Below, one piece after another: positions 17,154 to 25,072 of a stretch of 34,185 bases of DNA. Position numbers and translations under genes: made by a program. The notes below the pieces were generated by a model. That model had not been told where the DNA came from. It ran no database searches and saw nothing but the letters and a program-made list of their open reading frames with translations. Source of the stretch: Pyrinomonadaceae bacterium (GTDB lineage Bacteria; Acidobacteriota; Blastocatellia; Pyrinomonadales; Pyrinomonadaceae); NCBI GenBank assembly GCA_023717605.1, contig JAMQPH010000877.1:1-34185 (forward strand), read 5' to 3'. Numbering within the stretch: the first letter of the stretch is position 1; each line of letters starts with the position of its first letter.

Positions 17154-17948
17154 ATGGGCTACCAAACGATTCAACTCGAAATGCATGGCGTTGTTTGCGT
17201 GCTAACTCTAAATAGGCCGGAGTCATTAAATGCGCTGACTCTGGAGGTTGGTAATGAGTTCAAGGCGGCAGTAGCCGATGCTCGCCGGAGAGGTGCAAGA
17301 GCCGTAGTATTGACCGGAGCGGGGAGGGCATTTTGCGCTGGCGGCGATCTTCGAGAAATGCAGAAGATTGCACAACAGGAAGGGAAGGTCGAAGCATTCT
17401 TCGACGAACCGTTGCGCGCGCTTAATGAATGCCTGTTGTTGATCCGGCAGACACCGCTGCCGTTTATCGCAGCAGTTAATGGCGCCGCTTCGGGGGGTGG
17501 TTGTAATTTCGCCTTGGCGTGTGATCTGGTGGTAGCCGGGGAAAGCGCGCGATTCAATCAAGCTTTTATCAAGGTGGGCTTGTCTCCCGATTGTGGAGGC
17601 ACATTCATCTTGCCGCGTTTGGTTGGGTGGCGCCGCGCCACCGAACTGTTGATGACGGGAGAAGTGGTTACAGCGCAACGGGCATTTGAAATGGGAATGA
17701 TAAATGCCGTCGTTCCCGACGCAGAGTTAATGTCGCAGGTGATGGTGATAGCAGAAAAGCTGGCCGGTGCACCGACGGCGGCCATTGGAAAAATTAAGGA
17801 GTTATTGGAGGCAAGCGCGACGAATGAATATGGCGGGCAGTTGGAGTTGGAGAGAAAGGCACAGATTCAATCTGGACAGACAAAGGATTTCAGAGAGGGC
17901 GTCGCGGCATTTATTGAGAAGAGGCCACCGAAATTTGTAGGCGGCTAG
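17154..17948 (+). CDS. Enoyl-CoA hydratase/isomerase family protein, PaaG-like
   Basis: 264 aa, full-length crotonase fold: LNRPESLNALT, AFCAGGDLREM (oxyanion hole), and NGAASGGGCNFALACDLV. The first crotonase Glu is absent (GGGCN in place of the Glu-bearing loop), while Asp146 in LSPDCGGT sits where PaaG-type isomerases carry their catalytic Asp. This favours an isomerase such as 1,2-epoxyphenylacetyl-CoA or delta3-delta2-enoyl-CoA isomerase rather than a hydratase. No other phenylacetate genes are nearby, so the pathway is open. It is followed by a hairpin terminator. Start at the ATG at 17154; no strong ribosome site. Confidence 0.9.
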   Translation: MGYQTIQLEMHGVVCVLTLNRPESLNALTLEVGNEFKAAVADARRRGARAVVLTGAGRAFCAGGDLREMQKIAQQEGKVEAFFDEPLRALNECLLLIRQTPLPFIAAVNGAASGGGCNFALACDLVVAGESARFNQAFIKVGLSPDCGGTFILPRLVGWRRATELLMTGEVVTAQRAFEMGMINAVVPDAELMSQVMVIAEKLAGAPTAAIGKIKELLEASATNEYGGQLELERKAQIQSGQTKDFREGVAAFIEKRPPKFVGG

Positions 17949-17974
17949 GATTCGGAATAGTTCTCAAGACTTGC

Positions 17975-18009
17975 GAGCCGCTAAAGTAGTTTGGCGGCTC
18001 TTTCAATTT
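17975..18009 (+). terminator. Rho-independent terminator of the crotonase gene
   Basis: GAGCCGC (17975-17981) pairs with GCGGCTC (17994-18000) around a 12-nt loop, followed by TTTCAATTT. It lies 27 bp after the stop codon. Confidence 0.75.
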
Positions 18010-18110
18010 GGTGTCAGGTGTCGGGTGCCAGGTGCCGTAGGAGAAACTCAAACCGGACAGACGAAGGTAGGCTACACACCCCTGGCACCTGATACCCGGC
18101 ACCCGACACC
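18010..18110. repeat. Inverted pair of heptamer arrays ahead of the MFS gene
   Basis: Left array 18010-18037: GGTGTCA, GGTGTCG, GGTGCCA, GGTGCCG. Right array 18083-18110: TGGCACC, TGATACC, CGGCACC, CGACACC, the complement pattern. The right array ends nine bases before the MFS start at 18120; the left begins right after the crotonase terminator. The two can fold back across a 45-base loop. Confidence 0.9.
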
Positions 18111-18119
18111 TGTATTCTT

Positions 18120-19457
18120 ATGGCCTCGTTAACTTACATACAGCTCGTGCGCAGCAATCGTTCATTCAGGCGATTGCTGGCCGGGCAAGTGATTTCAGAG
18201 CTGGGTAACTGGTTCAACTTCATTGCCACGTTAGGACTGGTGCGTTTGGTTTCGCATGGGGCCGCTGAGGTTACGACCATCCTGTTGGTGGCGAGGCTGC
18301 TTCCTTTCACACTCTTTGCGCCGCTTGCCGGAGCATTCGTCGACCGTTGGTCTCGCCGCACGGTGATGATTGTTTCCGACGTCGCAAGGGTCCTTGTCGC
18401 TTTAAGCATGCTGCTGGTGCGCCGGCCTGAGGACCTTTGGATCGCGTATGTCTCGACTGTAGTCCTTTCTTTCTTCGGTGCTTTTTTCGAAGCCGCGAAA
18501 AATGCCGCTGTCCCAAGCATCGCGGGTGAACGTGATCTGTTGGCAGGAAATGCACTGATGTTTTCGTCGCGGTTCTTGCTGATGGCTTTTGGCGCGGCTC
18601 TCGGTGGCTGGACCGCAGCGAGCGTGGGCTACCAGGCAGCCTTCGTCGTCAATGCCATATCGTTTGTTGTCTCGGCTTACTCAATTTGGTTGATTCCTGA
18701 TCGGGAAACAAGACACTACGAAGTGACTGGCGCGCCGAGCCCTGAGATGCGCCGGCCCAGTTACTGGTCAGATATTCGGGAGGGTTGGTCATACATTCTG
18801 AGCCATGCACCGGTCGCGGTGATTTTGGGGATCAATATCCTTTGGGCCACCGGTGGTGGAGCGATCAATCTGATCTCCGATCGTCTGGGCGGGCTAGTGT
18901 TCGCGGGCGAGCGGGGAATCAGCGGCGACGGGGCAGTGGCGGCACTCTATTTCGCAGCTGGCGTGGGATTGTTCCTGGGAATGATGATCGCACGGCGCGT
19001 TGGCGCTTACCTCGAGGTCGCCGGGCAGACGGTGAGTTTCATCGGGTGGGCTTTGGTCGTGCAGGGTCTGATCTTCGCGCTGATTGGAGTGATGCCGACT
19101 CTCTGGCTAGCCTGTCTGTTGCTTTTCATTTCCCGTGCCCTGTTGGCTGCGGAGTTTGCTGTCCAAGAAACTCTGCTGATGCGGCTGGTGCCCGACAACC
19201 TGCGCGGTCGCGTGTCGACTACAGACCGCGCGAGCGAACTACTCATCTGGAGTTTCTCTACAGCAGTTGCCGGTTGGTCGCTTCGGGCCATCACTCCGCG
19301 TACCCTGACCGTCATTTCAGGGTTGCTCTCGGCAAGCTCGGGTGTGGTTTGGTTAGCGCTGTTCGCTTCGCGTCGAGTCCGGCTTCCGCGAAGATTTGCG
19401 CCGGGGCGAGACTCTGGTAAATCGAGCGCGGTTCCTGTTCCTTCAGAGCTCCCCTGA
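18120..19457 (+). CDS. MFS transporter, EntS/MFS_3-like exporter
   Basis: 445 aa with about 12 hydrophobic segments and a hydrophilic break near residues 200-220 (DRETRHYEVTGAPSPEMRRPS). The loop after helix 2 reads AGAFVDRWSRRTVMIVSDVARVLVAL, the G-x-x-x-D-R-x-x-R-R motif of the major facilitator superfamily. A second, weaker copy is seen in the C-terminal half (RLVPDNLRGRVSTTDRASELL), a hallmark of the MFS_3/EntS group that exports siderophores, drugs or macrolides. The substrate is unknown. No ribosome site: the heptamer array fills that position. It is followed by an unrelated leftward gene. Confidence 0.88.
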   Translation: MASLTYIQLVRSNRSFRRLLAGQVISELGNWFNFIATLGLVRLVSHGAAEVTTILLVARLLPFTLFAPLAGAFVDRWSRRTVMIVSDVARVLVALSMLLVRRPEDLWIAYVSTVVLSFFGAFFEAAKNAAVPSIAGERDLLAGNALMFSSRFLLMAFGAALGGWTAASVGYQAAFVVNAISFVVSAYSIWLIPDRETRHYEVTGAPSPEMRRPSYWSDIREGWSYILSHAPVAVILGINILWATGGGAINLISDRLGGLVFAGERGISGDGAVAALYFAAGVGLFLGMMIARRVGAYLEVAGQTVSFIGWALVVQGLIFALIGVMPTLWLACLLLFISRALLAAEFAVQETLLMRLVPDNLRGRVSTTDRASELLIWSFSTAVAGWSLRAITPRTLTVISGLLSASSGVVWLALFASRRVRLPRRFAPGRDSGKSSAVPVPSELP

Positions 19458-19528
19458 GCGAGGGAAGTACCTTTGCTGGTTAGATTCCTGGTGGGTGGAT
19501 GTAAAACGGTGGTATTCCAGACTGGCTT

Positions 19529-19885
19529 TCAGGCCTCAGCTCGGGAATGAATAAGTCTGCGGATACGATCCGCGAACAGCACATCGATTTTCTTAGGTTC
19601 GATAACTGCGGTAACTTCTCCCGGACCCCACATGGGATGGATCATTACCTGGCCCGTGCGATAGGTGCGGGACATGTCATAAGGTTCACTCTGAACTGAT
19701 TTGGAGCGGGATCCGGTGAGCTTAGCGCCACTCGAAAAAGAACTACGGGTGCCACATTTCGGGCAAGTCACGCGCGAGATCAACCCGCGTTTGGTAACCG
19801 AAGCGACTACATGGCCGCGCTCTTCGCCGCACACCGCACATAATTTCTCTACGCGATCCCCAATCGCGTAAGTCGGTTTCTCCAT
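19529..19885 (-). CDS. Zinc-ribbon protein with C-terminal Tudor/SH3-like domain
   Basis: 118 aa; AAGGGGG sits 4 bp before the ATG. The N-terminal part has two Cys pairs, CAVC (about residues 16-19) and CPKC (about 41-44), forming a zinc ribbon with GHVVASV between. A Ser-rich linker (45-68) leads to YRTGQVMIHPMWGPGEVTAVIEPKKIDVLFADRIRRLIHSRA, a small beta-barrel like the DUF3553/UvrD C-terminal Tudor-like and CarD-type RNA polymerase-interacting domains (G-x-x-V-x-H-P-x-x-G-x-G-x-V). This suggests a role in transcription or repair, by analogy only. A short heptamer array lies 20-48 bp upstream. Confidence 0.75.
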   Translation of the reverse strand: MEKPTYAIGDRVEKLCAVCGEERGHVVASVTKRGLISRVTCPKCGTRSSFSSGAKLTGSRSKSVQSEPYDMSRTYRTGQVMIHPMWGPGEVTAVIEPKKIDVLFADRIRRLIHSRAEA

Positions 19886-19905
19886 AAGCCCCCTTAAGAA
19901 CAGCA

Positions 19906-19933
19906 GTAAATCGTGAATAGCGAATCGTTAGTT
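19906..19933. repeat. Short degenerate heptamer array upstream of the zinc-ribbon/Tudor gene
   Basis: Units GTAAATC, GTGAATA, GCGAATC, GTTAGTT. It is the same family as the 15.3 kb arrays, sharing CGCTATTCACGAT on one strand with the right array near 15495. No inverted partner was found in the 19886-20184 gap; the rest of that gap, with a pyrimidine-rich stretch at 20040-20090, shows no gene. Confidence 0.7.
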
Positions 19934-20184
19934 GATGCCTGAGAGAAGGAGTAAACGGCAGTAATAATGCCATGATCTCAGTTAGCCATGCAAGTTTTCG
20001 AGAATTGGACATGGCCCACTTATCGCCCTCACTCTTGCTGTTTTACCTTCACCCTAACTTCTTTATCCATAACCCTTATCCCGCTTACAGAACTATTACA
20101 AACGCCTCGGTCTTAACTTGCTAGGATGGCTGCAGCGGTTGGCATCGAATGTTTGCGACCAAACTTTTGGGCTTGGAGTGACTC

Positions 20185-21093
20185 ATGAGCACGACAATAG
20201 GAACGATGAACAAAGCGGATAATCAGTTACGCAATCATCAGCAGCAGGGAAGCCTCAACTGGAACACTACAGTCTTCATGGTGATCTTTCACTTGGGAGC
20301 AATAGCAGCGCTCTTCATGTTCAGTTGGCCGGCATTGGTGGCAACACTTGTGCTGTGGTGGGTTTCGGGAAGCCTGGGGATTGGGATGGGCTTTCATCGG
20401 CTACTTACACATCGCGGGTACAAGACCCCCAAAGCGGTCGAATACTTTTTAACCTTCTGTGGGTTACTTGCCTTGGAAGGTGGAGCCATCAACTGGGTAG
20501 TCACGCACCGCATTCATCACGCCCACACCGATATTCCCGGTGATCCGCACACACCGCGCGATGGACGTTGGTGGGCCCACATGGGATGGATTCTCCGCGG
20601 CACCGCACAACAACATGAGAAGAGCTTAATGTACCGCTACGCGCCCGACTTGATGAAAGACCCAGTCCACGTTTGGATGAATCACCTGTATTTTGTGCCG
20701 CTAATTATCGCCGGCATTGTCCTGCTTGCCTTAGGCGGCTGGTCGGCATTGTTTTGGGGCGTCTTCCTGCGAGTTACCGTCGGTCTGCACTTCACCTGGC
20801 TGGTAAACTCTGCAACTCACCTCTGGGGCAGCCGACGGTTCGCCACCAATGATGATTCAACTAATAGCTGGTGGGTAGCGCTGGTTTCTTTTGGAGAAGG
20901 CTGGCACAACAATCATCACGCTCATCCGCGAGCCGCCAGACACGGCCTAAAATGGTATGAGATTGACATCAACTGGTATGGCATTCGAGTGATGCAGTTG
21001 CTCGGTCTGGCCAGAGGAATCCGGCTGATTAGCAAAGAAAAAATAGCTGAGGCCGAGAACTCTGCGTCTAGAGAGTTGAGAAAAGCCGCGTAG
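20185..21093 (+). CDS. Membrane fatty-acid (acyl-CoA delta-9 type) desaturase
   Basis: 302 aa; GGAG 8 bp before the ATG. The same di-iron desaturase family as the gene at 9562, with boxes HRLLTH (about 73), HRIHHAH (about 110), and HNNHHAHPRAARHG (about 249). GDPHTPRDGRWWAHMGW and NSATHLWG are characteristic of delta-9 acyl-CoA/lipid desaturases. Hydrophobic segments lie at about 28-62, 85-105 and 165-205. The tail is longer and charged (EKIAEAENSASRELRKAA). Two paralogues in one window suggests fine control of membrane fluidity or different chain specificity; the sequence cannot say which. An inverted heptamer array begins three bases after the stop. Confidence 0.94.
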   Translation: MSTTIGTMNKADNQLRNHQQQGSLNWNTTVFMVIFHLGAIAALFMFSWPALVATLVLWWVSGSLGIGMGFHRLLTHRGYKTPKAVEYFLTFCGLLALEGGAINWVVTHRIHHAHTDIPGDPHTPRDGRWWAHMGWILRGTAQQHEKSLMYRYAPDLMKDPVHVWMNHLYFVPLIIAGIVLLALGGWSALFWGVFLRVTVGLHFTWLVNSATHLWGSRRFATNDDSTNSWWVALVSFGEGWHNNHHAHPRAARHGLKWYEIDINWYGIRVMQLLGLARGIRLISKEKIAEAENSASRELRKAA

Positions 21094-21096
21094 ACA

Positions 21097-21203
21097 GCAG
21101 TAGGCAGACGGCAGTAGGCAGTAGGCAGTAGGCAGTGGACCTCACGGTTTGCTGCCTTTGTCATTTTCCTGCCTCCTGCATCTGCCGTCTGCCTCCTACT
21201 TCC
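21097..21203. repeat. Inverted heptamer arrays between the desaturase and the sensor kinase
   Basis: Left array 21097-21138: six units GCAGTAG, GCAGACG, GCAGTAG, GCAGTAG, GCAGTAG, GCAGTGG, starting three bases after the desaturase stop. Right array 21170-21203 is the degenerate complement: TGCCTCC, TGCATC, TGCCGTC, TGCCTCC, TACTTCC. It ends 31 bases before the kinase ATG at 21235. A 31-base loop lies between. Confidence 0.88.
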
Positions 21204-21234
21204 TGTCCCTCCTAACTGGCCGTACAATGGGCCC

Positions 21235-22134
21235 ATGCCTGTAGTCGGACGCCGCAAATCAATAGCCTTCTTCATCACCTTAGGCGCTTGTCTGGTGGCG
21301 CTGGCTGTTGCTCTCAATGTGGGCTGGATTCTCATCAGCTGGCGGCAAGCCGCCCTCCTGGTCTTTGGCATTGTCTTCTTTACGGTGATCATTGTGGGCC
21401 TGGTGCTTAACACCACCTTCCTGATACGTGAGATCAGGCGCAACGAACAGCACGATGCCTTTATCAATGCCGTGACTCATGAGCTCAAGACACCACTGGC
21501 TTCGATCCGCCTCTACCTGGAAACCCTGAAGACGCGGAAACTGGACGAGACACAGCGACAAAGCTTTTACGAGATCATGCTCGCGGATAGTGACCGGCTC
21601 CTGCACACCGTCGAGCAAGTCTTGCGAGCCGGACAAGCGGGAGACAAGCGGCGCCGACTGAGTCCAACGATTATTGACCTGGGAGAAATGGTGCGCGAGT
21701 GTCTGGAGTTGACGCGCGTCCAATATAACCTGGCGCCGGAGTCGCTGAAGTTAGACGAGTCGATGAATGGCGACCGCGCGCGCGTGGCTGGGGACGCACA
21801 CGAGTTACGTGCCGCGGTCTCCAACCTGCTCGATAACGCCATTAAGTACTCGGATAAGGACGTCCTTATTTCGGTTGAAGTGGCGGCGCTTGATGAGAAG
21901 CGCGTGGCCGTGCGCATTGCCGATCGCGGCATTGGTATCCCACACGCCCAATTGAAACGGATCTTCAAACGCTTCCATCGTGCGCCGGGACTTTTCATGG
22001 CCCGCGTGAAAGGGACCGGTTTGGGCCTTTTCATCGTTCACTCTATCGTCAAGAGACACGGTGGCCGGGTCTTCGCGGAAAGCGAAGGGGTCGGCCAGGG
22101 CAGCACTTTTACGATTCAACTCCCGAGAGCCTGA
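21235..22134 (+). CDS. Two-transmembrane sensor histidine kinase
   Basis: 299 aa. Two hydrophobic helices at about 10-32 and 40-62 with almost no periplasmic loop, so it probably senses the membrane or works with a partner. HisKA with phospho-accepting His82 in THELKTP, then a complete HATPase: SNLLDNAIKYS (N-box), ADRGIGIP (G1), FKRFHRA (F-box) and GTGLGLFIV (G2). It is followed after three bases by the OmpR-type regulator, its obvious partner; the two form an operon. No ribosome site is clear at the ATG; heptamer repeats occupy the upstream region. Confidence 0.94.
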   Translation: MPVVGRRKSIAFFITLGACLVALAVALNVGWILISWRQAALLVFGIVFFTVIIVGLVLNTTFLIREIRRNEQHDAFINAVTHELKTPLASIRLYLETLKTRKLDETQRQSFYEIMLADSDRLLHTVEQVLRAGQAGDKRRRLSPTIIDLGEMVRECLELTRVQYNLAPESLKLDESMNGDRARVAGDAHELRAAVSNLLDNAIKYSDKDVLISVEVAALDEKRVAVRIADRGIGIPHAQLKRIFKRFHRAPGLFMARVKGTGLGLFIVHSIVKRHGGRVFAESEGVGQGSTFTIQLPRA

Positions 22135-22137
22135 TGC

Positions 22138-22908
22138 ATGAGTAGTGTACTGGTCGTTGAAGATGAGCAACACCTGGCCGACGGGCTGCGTTTTAACCTG
22201 GAAGCCGAAGGATATACGGTCGACACGGTCAGTAACGGCGAAGCGGCCCTCTCGCTTTTGTTGGAAGGTGAGCAGCCCTTCGACGTTATAGTGTTGGACG
22301 TGATGCTGCCTGGTAAGGACGGATTCACCGTGGCCTCCGAGCTGCGGGCGTCGGGAAAGTTTGTGCCCGTGCTGATGCTCACGGCGCGTGGGCGTCCCGA
22401 GGATGTGCTGCGCGGTTTTGAATCCGGAGCCGACGACTACCTTCCCAAACCATTCGAACTCTCCGTATTCATGGCCCGTCTCAACGCGTTGCTGCGCCGG
22501 CGCGAATGGTTTCATAGAGACCAGGCCGAAACCAATCGCGAGGCGAGCGAACCCTTTGCAGACGAGGTTGACGGCGGCCCTGTCGACGAGGTGTTTGAGA
22601 TTGACGGCAAGACGATCGACCTCGGCGCTCTGGAGCTGCGCACACCCACTCAAACCGTGCGACTGACTCTAATGGAAGTTCAGTTGTTGCGTTACTTGAT
22701 TAGGCACGAGGGCAAAGTGATTTCGCGGAAGGCGATGCTCGAAGATGTTTGGGGCGTGCACGAAGACACGGACACTCGGGCTATCGACAACTTCATCGTG
22801 CGCCTGCGCAAGTACCTCGAAGACGAGCCCACCCGTCCCCGCCATCTGCTGACTGTCAGAGGTGTTGGTTACCGCTTCGTCGCCGGCCCCGGCGACGCAA
22901 ACCTTTGA
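22138..22908 (+). CDS. OmpR/PhoB-family response regulator
   Basis: 256 aa. The receiver domain (1-120) has the acidic pair Glu8-Asp9, phospho-acceptor Asp54 in VIVLDVMLPG, the Thr of LMLTARG, and Lys in YLPKPF. A 45-residue acidic linker (125-170) joins it to a winged-helix DNA-binding domain (about 172-254: LRTPTQTVRLTLMEVQLLRYL, ISRKAMLEDVWG, RAIDNFIVRLRKYLEDEP, TVRGVGYRF). The start is 3 bp past the kinase stop. Target genes are unknown; the nearby desaturase makes membrane-state control an idea worth testing. It is followed within 20 bp by the MITE-like element. Confidence 0.95.
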   Translation: MSSVLVVEDEQHLADGLRFNLEAEGYTVDTVSNGEAALSLLLEGEQPFDVIVLDVMLPGKDGFTVASELRASGKFVPVLMLTARGRPEDVLRGFESGADDYLPKPFELSVFMARLNALLRRREWFHRDQAETNREASEPFADEVDGGPVDEVFEIDGKTIDLGALELRTPTQTVRLTLMEVQLLRYLIRHEGKVISRKAMLEDVWGVHEDTDTRAIDNFIVRLRKYLEDEPTRPRHLLTVRGVGYRFVAGPGDANL

Positions 22909-22927
22909 GCTGGACTCTAAACTTACC

Positions 22928-23240
22928 TAGTGTCCTGTTTCTAGAAGTTCGCGACAAAATGGTAGAGGTGCACGCGCCCAGAACCATTTGCGGTAGCCAA
23001 TGGATCCCAGCACTCAACTCGAGCAGGAAACGGTCTCAGAACCATTTTGCGTAGCCAAAGGATTCCACTCAGCGCTCATGATCATAGACCGCCGTTACGA
23101 GGAAACGGTGTGTGTCTGGTTACGAAGGATTGTGTGACTGCTGCTGGGCTGAGTGCTTGGATCCATTGGCTACCGCAAATGGTTCTGTGCACTGTACGCT
23201 TCGACTAAGTTGTTATAAGAACTTTAGAGAGAGGACACTA
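22928..23240. mobile_element. MITE-like element, about 309 bp, TA-flanked
   Basis: The ends are inverted: GTGTCCT at 22930 and AGGACAC ending at 23238, with similarity extending about 21 bases inward (CTAGAAGTTC against its near-complement). Both ends are flanked by TA (22928-22929, 23239-23240), as with IS630/Tc1-mariner type insertions. There is no transposase. Inside are a 40-base inverted repeat (22979-23018 with 23148-23187, 38/40 identical) and a third, degenerate direct copy at 23037-23072. It fills nearly all of the gap between two convergent genes. Confidence 0.75.
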
Positions 23241-23254
23241 GCCGACTTCCTTCT

Positions 23255-25060
23255 TCAACTTTTACTCTTGGGCTTCGGCGGCGGTGGGGGTGGCCTCTTG
23301 CTGAGGCAGGTTTCGACGAGTGCGAGCGTGGTTAAGGCGCGGAGTGATTTGTCCGCGAGGTTGGCTGCCTGATATAGGACGCCATCAAAGTCTTCTTTTC
23401 CTACTTCCCGAAACGCATCCTCAGGGCTGAGTCCCGACGTGGGGAACCCCGTATAAAAGCCGAAGCCCTTGCCTTCGACTTTGATTTGAACATACTCACT
23501 CGAGAGGTCAGGTCCTTCGAGGCGGTTGATACATGAGACGGCATTACCTAGTAATTCGATCGATCGATTCTCATCGATTTTGCTGAAGAGATGGGCCAGA
23601 CCCAACAAGGCACGCGCGGTCACGATTGTGCTCGGCGCCTTTTTCGCAGCGGCTGACACTTCTTCGAGCGTCTCGCGGGCGCGACCTTGATCCTCCGTCT
23701 GTTTCAGAAATTCTTCGGCGATCGTCAAATAAAGATAGGCCCGGCGATCAATCTCCGGAACTTTCTCCGCCAGCTTTCGAGCTTCATCGAGTTTTTTATC
23801 TTTGATGGCTGCCTGGGCGCGCAAGAAATACATTAATCCAACCACCTGATCTCGAAGATTCGAATCTGAGATCTTGTCTGCTGCGCGCAGCACGTGGTCA
23901 AGGTCCTCGGTGCGATCACGAAGTACCGCGAAAGCAAGTCCCCTCTCGCGCGCGGCGGGATTGGTCTCTTTTTCTGCGGCTTCCACCTGCTCGTCAAATG
24001 ACAATACCCGGCGATTCTGGGAATCGATAATTCCGCCCACGCGCTCTTGCGAACTTTGCGGTAGTGACGGAAAGAGGTTCCCTCTCGCTTGTGATACAGC
24101 CGCAGACATGTCGGGCAGAGCGATCTGAATTTGCTTCTCCAATTTCGTAAGCGCCAGCCACATCTGCGCTGAATCTGACAATCCCCTGGCACCGGGAACT
24201 TCCTCACGGGGAGCACTGAGAGTGGATTGCGCCCTCGCCAGGAGCTTTTGGACGAATAATCGTTCCAAACGGGGATTGGGAGCAAAGCGCTCTGGAAGAC
24301 GGTAGGTGGTCCATGCCGGCATTTCCCCTACTTCACGAACATTTGCAAATGGATAGGACGAAAGGTAGAGAAATTCTTCCATTGGCTTGGAAGCGTAAGC
24401 AGCCAATGCCTCTTCGTAGAATTGATCAGATAGAGCGTTGTTAACTTCAGCGAGCTTAAAAAGAAAAATCGGGAGGTACAAAGAAGCGGAGTAACGCAGG
24501 CTGCTCCTGGCAAAATTCAGCGCGCCCGCCTGATCCGGCAGCAATCCTGAGGCAATCATCAGCAACTCTTGATTCGTTCTTCTCGAATCCTCTGGATCGG
24601 GGACTTCCTCTTTTTTCGCCTCTCGTGCTTCATCATCAAGCGTTTGATCCGATAGTCTTCGGGCCCAGGCTAGATCCCGTTTGCCAATGGCTAAGATTAC
24701 GTCGTAACGCTGATCAGGTATTTCAACAAGTCCGAGGTCTTCTCTGCGAATCGCATTGCGTTTATCCTTGAGATCCTGCGTGGCAAGGTCAAAGGCCTCT
24801 ACAAAAGCCGCCCGAGCTTTCGCATTTTCGTGCGGCCACAAGAGATCTGCAGCGCGAATTAATACCCTGATTCTTTTAACTGGGTCGTCAAACGCCTTCG
24901 TAAGCGCAATCTGTTCCTGAACCATTTGAACTGCGCTGTCATGGCCGCAAAGGGAGGAGACGGGGTTTCCCGGCTTCTTCTGGGCCAGGGCCGAGCACGC
25001 CAGGAGGGTCATCAATGAGATGGCGGGAAGTAATCGGGACAGTTGACCTGTCGTAGTCAT
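23255..25060 (-). CDS. Secreted helical-repeat protein of unknown function
   Basis: 601 aa with a signal peptide (LLPAISLMTLLACSALAQ, cleavage near residue 26). The mature part is almost entirely alpha-helical with TPR-like pairs, for example AKARAAFVEAFDLATQDL, ALNFARSSLRYSASL, DKKLDEARKLAEKVPEIDRRAYLYLTIAEEFLK and ARALLGLAHLFSKI. No catalytic motif is seen. The C-terminus is Pro/Lys-rich (KRPPPPPPKPKSKS) and ends 15 bases from the MITE. Proteins of this type are common in Acidobacteria and have no assigned role. The start follows the D12-like gene by 12 bp, so the two are probably one operon. Confidence 0.85.
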   Translation of the reverse strand: MTTTGQLSRLLPAISLMTLLACSALAQKKPGNPVSSLCGHDSAVQMVQEQIALTKAFDDPVKRIRVLIRAADLLWPHENAKARAAFVEAFDLATQDLKDKRNAIRREDLGLVEIPDQRYDVILAIGKRDLAWARRLSDQTLDDEAREAKKEEVPDPEDSRRTNQELLMIASGLLPDQAGALNFARSSLRYSASLYLPIFLFKLAEVNNALSDQFYEEALAAYASKPMEEFLYLSSYPFANVREVGEMPAWTTYRLPERFAPNPRLERLFVQKLLARAQSTLSAPREEVPGARGLSDSAQMWLALTKLEKQIQIALPDMSAAVSQARGNLFPSLPQSSQERVGGIIDSQNRRVLSFDEQVEAAEKETNPAARERGLAFAVLRDRTEDLDHVLRAADKISDSNLRDQVVGLMYFLRAQAAIKDKKLDEARKLAEKVPEIDRRAYLYLTIAEEFLKQTEDQGRARETLEEVSAAAKKAPSTIVTARALLGLAHLFSKIDENRSIELLGNAVSCINRLEGPDLSSEYVQIKVEGKGFGFYTGFPTSGLSPEDAFREVGKEDFDGVLYQAANLADKSLRALTTLALVETCLSKRPPPPPPKPKSKS

Positions 25061-25072
25061 AAGACCGCAGGT

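Noticed and set aside
21805-22653. 282-aa minus-strand frame opposite the kinase/regulator pair.
   Set aside because: Both genes on the plus strand are complete with all motifs; this is a codon-bias shadow.
22749-23054. 101-aa frame running from the regulator gene into the MITE.
   Set aside because: Out of frame with the response regulator, Arg/Pro-rich, and extends into the repeat element.
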